From the NCBI GenBank assembly GCA_036387475.1, contig DASVTR010000010.1:1-64000 (forward strand): a stretch of DNA of 64,000 nucleotides, written 5' to 3'. Shown in pieces: positions 34,325 through 42,672 of this stretch (position 1 is its first letter; the number at the start of each line of letters is the position of its first letter). Below the pieces are notes generated by a model that did no database searches, was not told the DNA's origin, and saw only the letters and a list, made by a program, of their open reading frames with translations. The position numbers were made by a program, and so were the translations under genes. The DNA is from DASVTR01 sp036387475. GTDB taxonomy: Bacteria; Acidobacteriota; Blastocatellia; Pyrinomonadales; Pyrinomonadaceae.

Positions 34325-34753
34325 TTACTCATCGATTACTTCACAGACTTCCGTATCGGTTTTGCCTTCACTTAAATCCTTCCGCGCCTGTTCGGCCAGC
34401 TTCTCGTAGCTCTTGCGAATCCGGTTCAATTCCCTTTCGTCTAACTCTTCCAAATCAAGTAAAGCGTTGTGTGCGCCCTTCGTTGTGCGAATCAACTCGT
34501 CCAGCTTCGCCTGAATAGCCCCGGAATCACGGTTCTGCGTATTCTGTATGAGGAAGACCATGAGGAAGGTCACGATGGTCGTGCCGGTATTGATAACCAA
34601 TTGCCACGTATCGCTAAAGTGGAAGATTGGGCCTGTGATGGCCCAGACGAAGATAATCAAAACCGCAAGGAAGAAAGAAGCGGGTTGACCCGTGGCGCGT
34701 GCCGTCCACTTGGCGAAGCTTGTAAACCATGACCTGGATTTCGTAGCCTTCAT
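34325..34753 (-). CDS. Low-affinity iron permease family membrane protein
   Basis: The 142-residue protein has two membrane segments (FFLAVLIIFVWAITGPIF and LVINTGTTIVTFLMVFLIQN) and the family motif NTQNRDSGAIQAKLDELI, followed by a coiled acidic tail. This is the pattern of the low-affinity iron permease (PF04120-type) family, whose transport role is established in fungi but is unproven in bacteria. The gene is convergent with the TIR gene, only 27 bp from it, and does not belong to that cluster by orientation. Confidence 0.88.
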   Translation of the reverse strand: MKATKSRSWFTSFAKWTARATGQPASFFLAVLIIFVWAITGPIFHFSDTWQLVINTGTTIVTFLMVFLIQNTQNRDSGAIQAKLDELIRTTKGAHNALLDLEELDERELNRIRKSYEKLAEQARKDLSEGKTDTEVCEVIDE

Positions 34754-34796
34754 AAGCTCCCTCGCTTCTTCTCAAACATTGCACAAAGAGGGACTG

Positions 34797-35924
34797 CTAA
34801 TTATTCCCTCCGCTAAAGATGGCAAAGAAGATGAACAAGACCAGCAGGATTGCCAGAATGAATAGCGTGATCTTCCAGAAGCTATAGGGGCGGTCGCCCT
34901 GCACTTCTCCTGTGCGCCCGTTGACGACGACTTGATAGACCTTTTGATTCAGCCTGTATGCGCCCGCGTAAACCGGCAGCAGCAGGTGCTTGAAGGTAAT
35001 GGCCGAATAGTTTGTGGCGATGTTGTGTACGCGCTGCTCGTCGCCGCCGATGTCGTGCCGCACATCATTGACGATGACGCCCGCAGCAACCTGCTTGGCC
35101 TGCTCGAAGCCCTCTGCCAACTCTACCTGATAGCGTTGCGCTTTAAAGCCGGAGAGGTAGCCCGGATCGTAGCTCTTCAACTCCTGCAAGTCCCAAGGCT
35201 CAAGCGCGGTCAGGCGATTCGCCGGCAATGAGCGCGTGGCTGGAATCAGGATATCATCGAACCAGCGCGCGACCGTGCCAGAGGCCGGATACCAATGCGT
35301 CTTACGCACCTGTCTGGATTTCTGCACGCTGTTTCCCTGACTGTCCGTCTCCGTGTAGTATTCGGTTTCGTAATAATACTGGCCGCGCTCGCCTGTGTAA
35401 TAACTGGTGGTGTGCGTATCGTAAGTCCAGAAAGGAAGATAAATGCCGTCAATCGCGTCGGGGCTGGCAAATCTTTTCAAGGCATTAGGCGCAAACCAGC
35501 GCGTCGAAATCCATTGCTTGACGCTGGCGGTCGCCTGCTGCGGCGTGATGCGAAAAGGCAAAACGCCTTCGGGCGCGACCGTCGGGTCGGCTGACCTGGG
35601 CTGCGTTACTATCTGCGCGCCGCAGAAGTCGCACTCGCGCGCCACCTCCGGCGGAACGAACGTCACAATCGCACCGCAGCTATTGCATTGAACTTCGAGC
35701 GCGTTCTGGGCCAATCGCTCCAACTGTCCCGCGCGCGGGCGCAGGTATTCTTCGTAGGAGCGTTCCTGCACCTGTTCGGCGCTCGCCGGAATCTGTTCCT
35801 TCCATCCGCAGTAAGGACAGAGCAGGCTGCCCGCCTGCGGGTCGAAGACGAGTATCGCTCCGCAAGCGGGACAGGGATAGCGATGAATTTTATCCGATGC
35901 TGTAGGTTGTGGGGGCGCTTGCAT
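34797..35924 (-). CDS. Zinc-ribbon protein with a C-terminal membrane anchor
   Basis: The 375-residue protein has two zinc ribbons at the N-terminus (CPACGAILVFDPQAG with CPYCGW, and CNSCGAIVTF with CDFCGAQ). A long middle domain contains the Tyr-rich YYTGERGQYYYETEYYTETD, and a C-terminal membrane segment (FWKITLFILAILLVLFIFF) precedes GGNN. Proteins of this layout are annotated as TFIIB-type zinc-ribbon proteins; their function is unknown. The protein should be tail-anchored with its domains in the cytoplasm. It lies 43 bp downstream of the iron-permease-like gene's start on the same strand. Confidence 0.85.
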   Translation of the reverse strand: MQAPPQPTASDKIHRYPCPACGAILVFDPQAGSLLCPYCGWKEQIPASAEQVQERSYEEYLRPRAGQLERLAQNALEVQCNSCGAIVTFVPPEVARECDFCGAQIVTQPRSADPTVAPEGVLPFRITPQQATASVKQWISTRWFAPNALKRFASPDAIDGIYLPFWTYDTHTTSYYTGERGQYYYETEYYTETDSQGNSVQKSRQVRKTHWYPASGTVARWFDDILIPATRSLPANRLTALEPWDLQELKSYDPGYLSGFKAQRYQVELAEGFEQAKQVAAGVIVNDVRHDIGGDEQRVHNIATNYSAITFKHLLLPVYAGAYRLNQKVYQVVVNGRTGEVQGDRPYSFWKITLFILAILLVLFIFFAIFSGGNN

Positions 35925-36166
35925 ATTCTTTCCGTGGGATAGCTTTGAAAGTGATAGAGCACAGAGAGCCTTGGTTCACAGTCATGTCGGCAACGCTCAA
36001 TAATCGCCAGCCGTCCGGTCTTCCCATAAAGACCGACGTAAATAAAAGCCGCGCTTGCCGACGGCCTGGAGCATAGGATAAAGGTTTTGAATTTGCAATA
36101 TCACAGTAGCTCCGGCCACAATCAGGGAAAGAGAATCTTTCAAGACGAACAGGGGAGGTCTTTAGA

Positions 36167-36961
36167 ATGCTGGTTCACATCATCGCCGATTACGGGCAGA
36201 ACGATCTGGCCTTTGCCGAAGTTGTCCAACGCATCAAACTGCGCTTGCCGGACGCCGAGCCGGTGCTGACGCCCGTTCCGGCTTTCTCTACGCTGGCCGC
36301 TGGTTTTTGTATCGCCCAGCTAGGGATGAACGAAGCGCCTGCGGGGACGATCATCTATCACAACGTCGCGCCGCGCTCAGACGATGAAGAAGCGCGCAAG
36401 GGCAACGCGGGCGAGCGTCTGGCGTTCGCGCGTCTGCCGACGGGCGTGCGCGTCATCGGCGTCAACGCGGGCGAAGCCTTTTCGTTTGTGCGAGAGTTGG
36501 CCGAAGAGTTGCGCTGGGCGGCGGTGGCCGACAGAGGCTCACAGTTTCGCTCACGCGATCTTTTCCCGCAGGCCGCCGCGCAGATAGCCTTGGGCCAACC
36601 CGACGCCCTTGCAGAAGAGATTGACCGTGCGTTGATTCCGGATGTGCCGCCGCGTCGCATCGCCTATATTGATGGCTATGGCAATCTGAAGACGACTATC
36701 AACTCGGCCTTCAATCGCGAGCGCACAGGCTCAAACCTGAAAGTCCGCATCGGCGAGATAGAACAGCAGGCCACCGTAAGCGATGGCAGCTTTGAAGTAG
36801 AGCACGGCCAATTGACCTTTGCTCCAGGCAGCAGCGGTTGGCGAGATAAAGCGGGCGAGGAGACGCGCTGGATGGAACTGTTCCTGCGCGGCGGCAACGC
36901 CTGGGAAGCCTTTGGTCGGCCTTCGGTCGGAGACGAAATCAAGCTCAAGGGTGAATCATAG
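36167..36961 (+). CDS. SAM hydroxide adenosyltransferase (DUF62 family)
   Basis: The 264-residue enzyme converts S-adenosylmethionine and water to adenosine and methionine in characterised relatives. Conserved parts include the opening VHIIADYGQNDLAFAEVVQR, GFCIAQLGMNEAPAGTII, FSFVRELAEEL and the C-terminal beta domain RIAYIDGYGNLKTTIN. GGGGAGGT lies just upstream of ATG 36167. Its 3' end overlaps the convergent endonuclease III gene by six bases. Chlorinases and fluorinases share the fold, but the ordinary hydrolase assignment is preferred because the specialised halide-binding segment is absent. Confidence 0.88.
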   Translation: MLVHIIADYGQNDLAFAEVVQRIKLRLPDAEPVLTPVPAFSTLAAGFCIAQLGMNEAPAGTIIYHNVAPRSDDEEARKGNAGERLAFARLPTGVRVIGVNAGEAFSFVRELAEELRWAAVADRGSQFRSRDLFPQAAAQIALGQPDALAEEIDRALIPDVPPRRIAYIDGYGNLKTTINSAFNRERTGSNLKVRIGEIEQQATVSDGSFEVEHGQLTFAPGSSGWRDKAGEETRWMELFLRGGNAWEAFGRPSVGDEIKLKGES

Positions 36962-37639
36962 AACGTGTGGCTCTGTGACCGCCTTTTTCGGGTTCGTCTT
37001 AAGCAGGGATGACGGGCAAAGCTGCTCAACCGGGCATTCGTGGCAAAGCGGCGTGCGCGCCTTACAGACTTTGCGACCGTGCGCGATGAGCAGGTGCGAG
37101 AAATCAATCCAATCTTTGCGCGGCACAAGCTGCATCAGGTCGCGTTCTATCTTTTCCGGTTGCTGCGCCGCTGAGAGGCCGAGGCGAGCGGAGAGGCGCG
37201 CGACGTGTGTGTCTACGACGATGCCAGACGTAATTCCGAACGCATTGCCGAGCACGACGTTTGCCGTCTTTCGCGCCACGCCCGGCAGCGCCAGCAGCGC
37301 TTCCATTTCATCAGGCACTCTTCCCTGATGCTGCTCGCAGATTATCCGGCACGCGCCCTGTATGGCTTTAGTCTTATTTCGATAGAAGCCCGTCGAGCGA
37401 ATGTCTTGCTCAAGCTCTTCGGCCCGAACGTTCAAGTAGTCTTCCGCGCAGCGATACTTGCGAAAGAGGTCAGCCGTCACCAGATTGACGCGCTCATCCG
37501 TACACTGCGCGGAGAGGATTGTCGCGACGAGCAGTTCGAGCGCGTTCGTATGATTGAGGCTGCAACGCGCTTCCGGGTACGCCTTTTTCAGCAGACTGAT
37601 AAGCTTTCGTGTTCTCTGTTGCTCCGTGTTAGCTGCCAA
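36956..37639 (-). CDS. nth: Endonuclease III (DNA glycosylase/AP lyase)
   Basis: The 227-residue enzyme excises oxidised pyrimidines and cuts at AP sites in base-excision repair. The helix-hairpin-helix motif LPGVARKTANVVLGNAF carries the catalytic Lys, and VDTHVARLSARLGLS carries the catalytic Asp. The C-terminal [4Fe-4S] cluster motif is CKARTPLCHECPVEQLC (C-x6-C-x2-C-x5-C). Length matches Nth. Its stop overlaps the end of the SAM hydrolase gene. Confidence 0.96.
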   Translation of the reverse strand: MAANTEQQRTRKLISLLKKAYPEARCSLNHTNALELLVATILSAQCTDERVNLVTADLFRKYRCAEDYLNVRAEELEQDIRSTGFYRNKTKAIQGACRIICEQHQGRVPDEMEALLALPGVARKTANVVLGNAFGITSGIVVDTHVARLSARLGLSAAQQPEKIERDLMQLVPRKDWIDFSHLLIAHGRKVCKARTPLCHECPVEQLCPSSLLKTNPKKAVTEPHVL

Positions 37640-37886
37640 CCTTTGCCTCTCTCGTGTCTGGCAATTTCGCCTGTGATAGCTCGATGTCCGGCGTTGAAAT
37701 TCACAATAAGGGATTTCGCCGTGCGCTCCAAGCCTGAGCTTGCCCTCTTCGACTCTCGCCTTCGGGTTTGAGGCTCTACGCGGATACTGCTAAACTCCAT
37801 GCTCCTCCTGAAAGATTCAGTGTAAGGCTTAGGATGTTTTAATAGTTTATGCGAGCGGCCCGCGCCGCCGCGAAAGGTAACGATTC

Positions 37887-38153
37887 ATGCCCGACGAGCA
37901 AAGAACAGCGAATAATTCACAGACCTATCTGGTTGATGCAGACACTTTCGATTTTGAAACTCTGGAGCAGGAGAACGGACAGGCAACGGTCGTCCGCTTC
38001 AAACTGGACGACCCGCGCTATCACGCCGGAGACGTGCTGCTCGTTCTGTCAGGTACGGAGATTCACTTTCACGGCATGATTGGCAGCATCGGAGAGGGCT
38101 GGGCCGTCGCGTCAGACCGCAGAGGCTCGCTTCTTCCGGCCACCACGCAATAA
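37887..38153 (+). CDS. Small hypothetical protein
   Basis: The 88-residue protein starts at ATG 37887 after GGTAACG. It is mostly beta in character (QATVVRFKLDD, DVLLVLSGTEIHFHGMIGSI) with no signal peptide or membrane segment. I do not recognise a family. The reading frame has a different composition from its shadow frames and is a plausible real gene. Confidence 0.6.
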   Translation: MPDEQRTANNSQTYLVDADTFDFETLEQENGQATVVRFKLDDPRYHAGDVLLVLSGTEIHFHGMIGSIGEGWAVASDRRGSLLPATTQ

Positions 38154-38301
38154 GATTCCTGCCGGCCCGATTCATAATTTTCTTTTCCGTTCCGGCTGCG
38201 CGCAGGTATACTGTCATCCGCCTTCTTCGACGCAGAGTGGCGCGTTGTGATTCTGAAGACTATTCCTGACGGCTCCCTTTTTTGATTTATCGGAGGTTCT
38301 G

Positions 38302-39036
38302 ATGAGAGGTCTCGCCCCCCTGTTGATTTCCCTTCTCGTGCTGACGTTTGCGACCGCCTCCGCGCAGGATTTGCGGTCAACCAAAGAGCAGGAGTTGCGT
38401 TCGGCCAAGGATTACGTCAAGCGCGGCATCACACGCTTTGGCCGTGGCGACATCGAAGGCGCACTCTCAGACTACAACAAGGCGCTTGGCCTTAATCCGC
38501 ACTTCGCTGAAGCGCTGCTCAATCGCGGCAAGGCCCGGCGGGCCGTCGGCGACCTCGAAGGAGCTATCGAAGATTATGAAAAGGCCATTGATTTAGACCC
38601 GCACCTGGCCTCCAACAATCGCGACATTACACAGGCTTACACCAATCGCGGCTTTATCCGCGTCAACGAGCTTGATCTTGACGGCGCGATTGAAGACTTC
38701 AATAAAGCAATCAAGTTTTATCCTTCCGCCTCGGATTCCTACGTCAAGCGCGCCGAAGCAAGGCTCATCAAAGGAGACCTCGAAGCCGCCATCAACGACT
38801 TTGACAAGGCTATCTTCCTCAACCCGCGCGGCGCGTCCGTCTCGCTCGCCTACGCCGGGAGAGGCTTTACACGAATGCTGCAAGGCAAAGATGAGGAAGC
38901 CAAAAAAGATTTTGACAAGAGCATCAAGCTCAACACGGAAGGCAAGATTTTCCTCGAACTGCACCTACGCATCCTCGACGCGCAGATTAAGGAACTCAAG
39001 CGCCGTCGCGCCGAGACTCAACAGAAAGTAGCCTGA
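38302..39036 (+). CDS. Secreted TPR-repeat protein
   Basis: The 244-residue protein begins with a signal peptide (LAPLLISLLVLTFATASAQ, about residues 4-22). Five TPR units follow, each with a D-G/A-I-x-D-Y/F-x-K-A-I core, for example GDIEGALSDYNKALGLNPHF, GDLEGAIEDYEKAIDLDPH and LDGAIEDFNKAIKFYP. The repeats should form a protein-binding scaffold in the periplasm. TTCTGATG is the start region, with GGAGG 6 nt before ATG 38302. Confidence 0.9.
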   Translation: MRGLAPLLISLLVLTFATASAQDLRSTKEQELRSAKDYVKRGITRFGRGDIEGALSDYNKALGLNPHFAEALLNRGKARRAVGDLEGAIEDYEKAIDLDPHLASNNRDITQAYTNRGFIRVNELDLDGAIEDFNKAIKFYPSASDSYVKRAEARLIKGDLEAAINDFDKAIFLNPRGASVSLAYAGRGFTRMLQGKDEEAKKDFDKSIKLNTEGKIFLELHLRILDAQIKELKRRRAETQQKVA

Positions 39037-39122
39037 AGAAGTAAAAAGGCAAAAGGCAAAAGTCTAGGAAAACCAGCTTTAATAAAAAGTGGTTTCCGCC
39101 TTCCTTTTGCCTTTTACCTTCT
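39035..39122. terminator. Heptad-repeat hairpin between convergent genes
   Basis: Left units AAAAGGC, AAAAGGC, AAAAGTC (39044-39065) face inverted units in 39101-39122 (CCTTTTGCCTTTTACC). An inner stem (GGAAAACCA with TGGTTTCC, one bulge) closes the loop. The hairpin fills the gap between the TPR gene and the VWA gene. Confidence 0.75.
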
Positions 39123-40118
39123 TTATCGTGTGTAGCCGGAAGGATGGTCTATCTCGACGCCTGTATTCTCTGAGCGGATTTCGATGCGGTGATAACCTTT
39201 CTTGCCGTGCGTCGAGAGATAGGTGAGCGCGATCTGCCGTGTAAAGGAGATGGCGAGGTCGTTAAGAAAAGGGTCGAAGCTGACGGGCGCGCCCGTGCCT
39301 TGAAAGAAGGCACGACCGCCGGTTTCATCCGACAACACTTCGAGCGACCCTTGTCCGCTGGAAGCTAAGAGTTGATTACTGCGCGCTGTCGCGGTCACAG
39401 TCGGCGCATAGAATGAATAGATCGCCACGCCGAGCCGTTGTGCCTGTCTCACCGCTCGCTCCAAATCAATACTCTGCGCGACCGACACGATGTCGAAGCC
39501 GCGCGAAGAATCAACCCCATCAGAGACGACCAGCATCGCGCGCCGTCCCTTGGGCAGGGCTTCAAAACGCTTCAGTCCTTCGACAATCTCTACATACGGG
39601 TTATACGGAGCCGCCGTTGCCGAACCCACGGGCACACGCAAAGCTCGCGCTGCGCGATCAAGGTCGCCCGTAAACTTTTGCCTCACTTGCAGCGACCCGC
39701 TTCTGATATACGCGACCATCACGCGGGAGCCGCGCGGCAGGCGGCGAATGAAAGTATCAATTGATTTGATTTCGTTGCTGATGGAAGGAATCACGTCATC
39801 CTGAATCAAGACGGCGACCGCGATAGGGTCGGCAGCGCCGAAGCTGCGAATCGAGAGGATTTGCTGTTCGTCGCCATCTTCGCGGACGATGATATTTCCG
39901 ATGTCCTGCAATTCCTGCCGCGCCTTCGAGCCACGCATCCGAAACGTAATTGGAATCGTGACTGGCCTGACGGGGCCACGGTTTTTCTTAGAGCCGGACG
40001 AGCGCTCGTCGCCGTTCACTTCACCGCTACGCGACTGGCCGTATAGACCTGCGACGACAAAACAAATTAAGGCGGCGGCGGTCAATACCTTAGCGGTTCG
40101 TCCTTGTGCTCGGCGCAT
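39123..40118 (-). CDS. VWFA-related domain protein (acidobacterial type)
   Basis: The 331-residue protein has a signal sequence (AAALICFVVAGLYGQSRSGE) and an acidobacterial VWFA-related domain beginning near residue 90: REDGDEQQILSIRSFG, PIAVAVLIQDDVIPS, IDTFIRRLPRGSRVMVAY and LVVSDGVDSSRGFD. The MIDAS motif DxSxS reads DDVIPS, so metal binding at that site is probably weakened. In the family the domain is linked to surface adhesion or complex assembly; the ligand is unknown. Confidence 0.86.
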   Translation of the reverse strand: MRRAQGRTAKVLTAAALICFVVAGLYGQSRSGEVNGDERSSGSKKNRGPVRPVTIPITFRMRGSKARQELQDIGNIIVREDGDEQQILSIRSFGAADPIAVAVLIQDDVIPSISNEIKSIDTFIRRLPRGSRVMVAYIRSGSLQVRQKFTGDLDRAARALRVPVGSATAAPYNPYVEIVEGLKRFEALPKGRRAMLVVSDGVDSSRGFDIVSVAQSIDLERAVRQAQRLGVAIYSFYAPTVTATARSNQLLASSGQGSLEVLSDETGGRAFFQGTGAPVSFDPFLNDLAISFTRQIALTYLSTHGKKGYHRIEIRSENTGVEIDHPSGYTR

Positions 40119-40302
40119 AGCTCCTCCTCAAACTTTCGGGGGCTAGAGTTGGTTCAGAGACATTATAGCGCGTCCTCTGTCTAAAAGCAGACTTCAAAGC
40201 GGGATTCTCTTCGGGCTGGTATACTCAAGCGCAAGATAGTATATTTTTCATCAAGAAATTTTAAACTGTCTGAGAGCGGCTCGGTAGGAGCAATCTGCAC
40301 CC

Positions 40303-41115
40303 TTGATGAACGAGAAAGATAAAGGCGGCAAGCTGAGCGCCAGCGACCACATGATGGCGCGCGTGCTCCAATGGGCACCGTGGCTCTCCTTCTTCCTCGT
40401 CGCGCTGCCCGCTCCTGTCTTTTTCTTCCTGCGCTATTTGACGAGCGCGCAGGATGTAGCCTTTAACATGTTGGCGACGCTGACCTCGCTGGCAGTTGGC
40501 TCGCTGGCGGGGTTGATGGTGACGCTCTTTCTGCTCGTCTACAGGCGCAACTGGGAAAGCAAAATCCGCGACAAGATGGCGAAAGACGGTGTGACAGCGA
40601 GCGAGTTGCCCTGGTTTATGTCGGAGCTAACTACGGCGGAGCGCCAGTCGCTCAAAGGCATCGAAGCGCAAGACCCGCTGCTGGCGGACGCTTACCGCGA
40701 AACGCTGGCAGACCGCATTACAGCGGCGCGCGTCATCGCCAGCACCAAGCGCGAACTGCTGCTGGTCGAACGACGCTTGAATCGCGTCGCCTACATAGAG
40801 GGCACTGATACGGCGTCTTTGAAGGCAGAGTTGACGGCAGACCGCCAGCGCCTTGAGCAGATTAAGATGGAAGGCACGGAGCGCCGCGCCGAAGCCGAAG
40901 CACGCCTGCACATGATTGAGGCCGCAGCCAGCCGTGGAGCAAGCTGGGCCGAAACCAACATCGCCCTCCAGCGCCTCGGCGCTAATCGCGAGCAACTGCC
41001 GCTGGCGCTTGAATCCGCACGCCTCGAACAACAACTGCGCGAAGACATTGACAGAGACTTGCGCCAGGATAAAAGCGAAGAAAACGAGCAGGGGTTGAAG
41101 CAGTTAGAAGGATAA
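40303..41115 (+). CDS. Hypothetical membrane protein with a coiled-coil tail
   Basis: The 270-residue protein has two membrane segments (about residues 22-44, WLSFFLVALPAPVFFFL; and 52-78, MLATLTSLAVGSLAGLMVTL) and a long charged helical tail, for example LTADRQRLEQIKMEGTERRA and LRQDKSEENEQGLKQLE. AGGAG lies 14 nt before ATG 40306; TTG 40303 is the longer start. I recognise no family. The small gene at 41143 follows 27 bp later and may be co-transcribed. Confidence 0.65.
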   Translation: MMNEKDKGGKLSASDHMMARVLQWAPWLSFFLVALPAPVFFFLRYLTSAQDVAFNMLATLTSLAVGSLAGLMVTLFLLVYRRNWESKIRDKMAKDGVTASELPWFMSELTTAERQSLKGIEAQDPLLADAYRETLADRITAARVIASTKRELLLVERRLNRVAYIEGTDTASLKAELTADRQRLEQIKMEGTERRAEAEARLHMIEAAASRGASWAETNIALQRLGANREQLPLALESARLEQQLREDIDRDLRQDKSEENEQGLKQLEG

Positions 41116-41142
41116 AGAGTTAAACCGTCAGGAGAGCAGTTG

Positions 41143-41439
41143 GTGAATAACGAGGCAGCCCCTCCGAGGACTATCAATCTCATTCGCGGCGACGATAATC
41201 GCTGGCGCGTCTTCATTGAAGATGAGGATATGGGCACAGCTTATCAATTTCCTTGGGACGCGCTGCAATGCGCGCTCAACGGCTCGCTGACGGGCAAGCC
41301 CCTTGAGAATTTGCAAGCCATCGAGGTGCATGCTTCAACAAACGTTGACCATCGCCGCGTCGCGCGTATCCGCGCAGCCCAAGCCGAACGTCGCGCCCTG
41401 CTCGCAGCCCTGCGCGGCATCGACGGCGAAGGAATCTGA
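41143..41439 (+). CDS. Small hypothetical protein
   Basis: The 98-residue protein has GTG 41143 as start, with AGGAG (41130-41134) 8 nt upstream. It has a beta segment (RTINLIRGDDNRWRVFIED) and an Arg/Ala-rich C-terminal helix. I do not recognise a family. Its 3' end runs directly into the heptad hairpin. Confidence 0.6.
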   Translation: MNNEAAPPRTINLIRGDDNRWRVFIEDEDMGTAYQFPWDALQCALNGSLTGKPLENLQAIEVHASTNVDHRRVARIRAAQAERRALLAALRGIDGEGI

Positions 41440-41444
41440 AAAGC

Positions 41445-41567
41445 AAGTATGAACGATGAACGCGGAACGATGAATGTAAAACAGTTTTCAGCACAGGCAA
41501 GTTACGCTCTTCTAAAAACTTAAAACTGTAAACTGTCTTCATCGTTCAGCGTTCCGCGTTCATACTT
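41445..41567. terminator. Heptad-repeat hairpin that reaches into a coding end
   Basis: Heptads GAACGAT, GAACGCG, GAACGAT (41451-41471) form the left arm. The inverted words GTTCAGC, GTTCCGC, GTTCATA lie at 41544-41564. Outer bases AAGTAT/ATACTT also pair, and an inner AAAACAGTTTT/AAAACTGT segment pairs. The left arm has one extra heptad. The right arm overlaps the last codons and stop of the AlkZ-related gene. Confidence 0.7.
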
Positions 41568-42355
41568 AATTTATAGACTCCAGTGGCTAGTCGTTCGGCG
41601 TAGCCTTCTTTGACAAGCGCGCGGTTTCCGAGTCCGGCGTCCGGGCGTGAGAGTCCTGTGACTTTCGCGAGTTCTCCAAGAAGCGTCATCCCAGCGCCGC
41701 GCAGGAAGGCGCGGGCCACTTCGCGCAAGGCATCTTCGCGACTCACTTTGGTGGATAGCTCTTGCTGAAAGCGTCCCTCTGCCAGCGTCCAGATGTACGT
41801 GAACCAAGGCTGATACAAGACCTCTCCGGGCACAACCTTCATCGTTTTTTGCAGTTCGTCGAGAGCGCGTGTAAATTGCGCACGCTCCTTTATGCCCGAC
41901 TCTTTTCGTAAATCCGAGGTCGCCATCTCCCATTCGCGGCGCAACACCTTCAACACAGCGAGCGCGTCCGCCGACAACACTTCGCGCTCACGCCTGCGCG
42001 GCACACCCCACAGTGCGTTGAAATGCGGAACGAGTCGCGGCGCGATAAAAGTGGCGCGTCCCTTTGCGAGCTTTGCGTAATAGACGCGGCCTCGGCGCAT
42101 CACTTCATCTTTAATAACCCATGCGAGGCTGGCTTCCGGGTCTTTCTGCACGTTACGCGGCATGTATGCGTCGCGGCGGCCACAGACGGCTATGTAGAGC
42201 GATGGGCCAGGCCGTCTCGCATCCGTTAGTGCCGCGCAGAAGCCCAATGTCTCGACGAGCCTTTCGGCCTCCAACGCCGTTTCCACGCGCGACTCAGGCT
42301 CGCGCCGCCACATGCGATCACGATGAACTTCAATCTCTTCCGGCAGTTGATTCAT
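41546..42355 (-). CDS. AlkZ-related winged-helix DNA-binding protein
   Basis: The 269-residue protein resembles the winged-helix AlkZ/YcaQ-like family that excises DNA crosslinks or bulky adducts in known members. Family-like stretches are VYYAKLAKGRATFIAPRLVP, FNALWGVPRRREREVLSADA and VLRREWEMATSDLRKESGI. A catalytic QxQ motif of active AlkZ is not seen, so activity is not supported. The final residues (about MNAER) come from the heptad repeat at 41445-41567. Confidence 0.65.
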   Translation of the reverse strand: MNQLPEEIEVHRDRMWRREPESRVETALEAERLVETLGFCAALTDARRPGPSLYIAVCGRRDAYMPRNVQKDPEASLAWVIKDEVMRRGRVYYAKLAKGRATFIAPRLVPHFNALWGVPRRREREVLSADALAVLKVLRREWEMATSDLRKESGIKERAQFTRALDELQKTMKVVPGEVLYQPWFTYIWTLAEGRFQQELSTKVSREDALREVARAFLRGAGMTLLGELAKVTGLSRPDAGLGNRALVKEGYAERLATGVYKLSMNAER

Positions 42356-42672
42356 AAGCTCCCGAAGTTTAGCAAACGCAACTCATCTTGCAAGCACACG
42401 CTCCCTGCTCTTCTTAAATTCGCTGCGCTTGGAAACGACAACAGCAAGGCGTCAATCTGAAAGAAGCGTCTGGCAATCTGACCGGACAAGTCATTCTGAA
42501 TCTGCTACTGCCTTTCCTCCTGGACGAATAAAAGCCTGAAAAACCAACAATCCGGCCCGAAAAGCTTCGTTGGCATAGAGCGTGCTCTAGTGTCAAAGCG
42601 TGCGTGTCATTGTCTTACTCGTCTTACGCACGCAATAGCTTGTTAACCCGAAAAAAGAACACTGAGGTTTCA
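42356..42672 (+). other. Leader region of the first subtilisin gene
   Basis: The 317-base gap separates the AlkZ-related gene (divergent) from the S8 gene. It contains GCGTGCGT (42598-42605) and ACGCACGC (42626-42633), an 8-bp inverted repeat with a 20-nt spacer about 40 bp upstream of the start. This could be an operator or a leader hairpin. The ribosome-binding site is CTGAGG before ATG 42673. No gene is visible. Confidence 0.4.

Noticed and set aside
34325..34753. Low-affinity iron permease as part of the cyclase-TIR cluster
   Set aside because: It is convergent to the TIR gene, so it is not in the same transcript.
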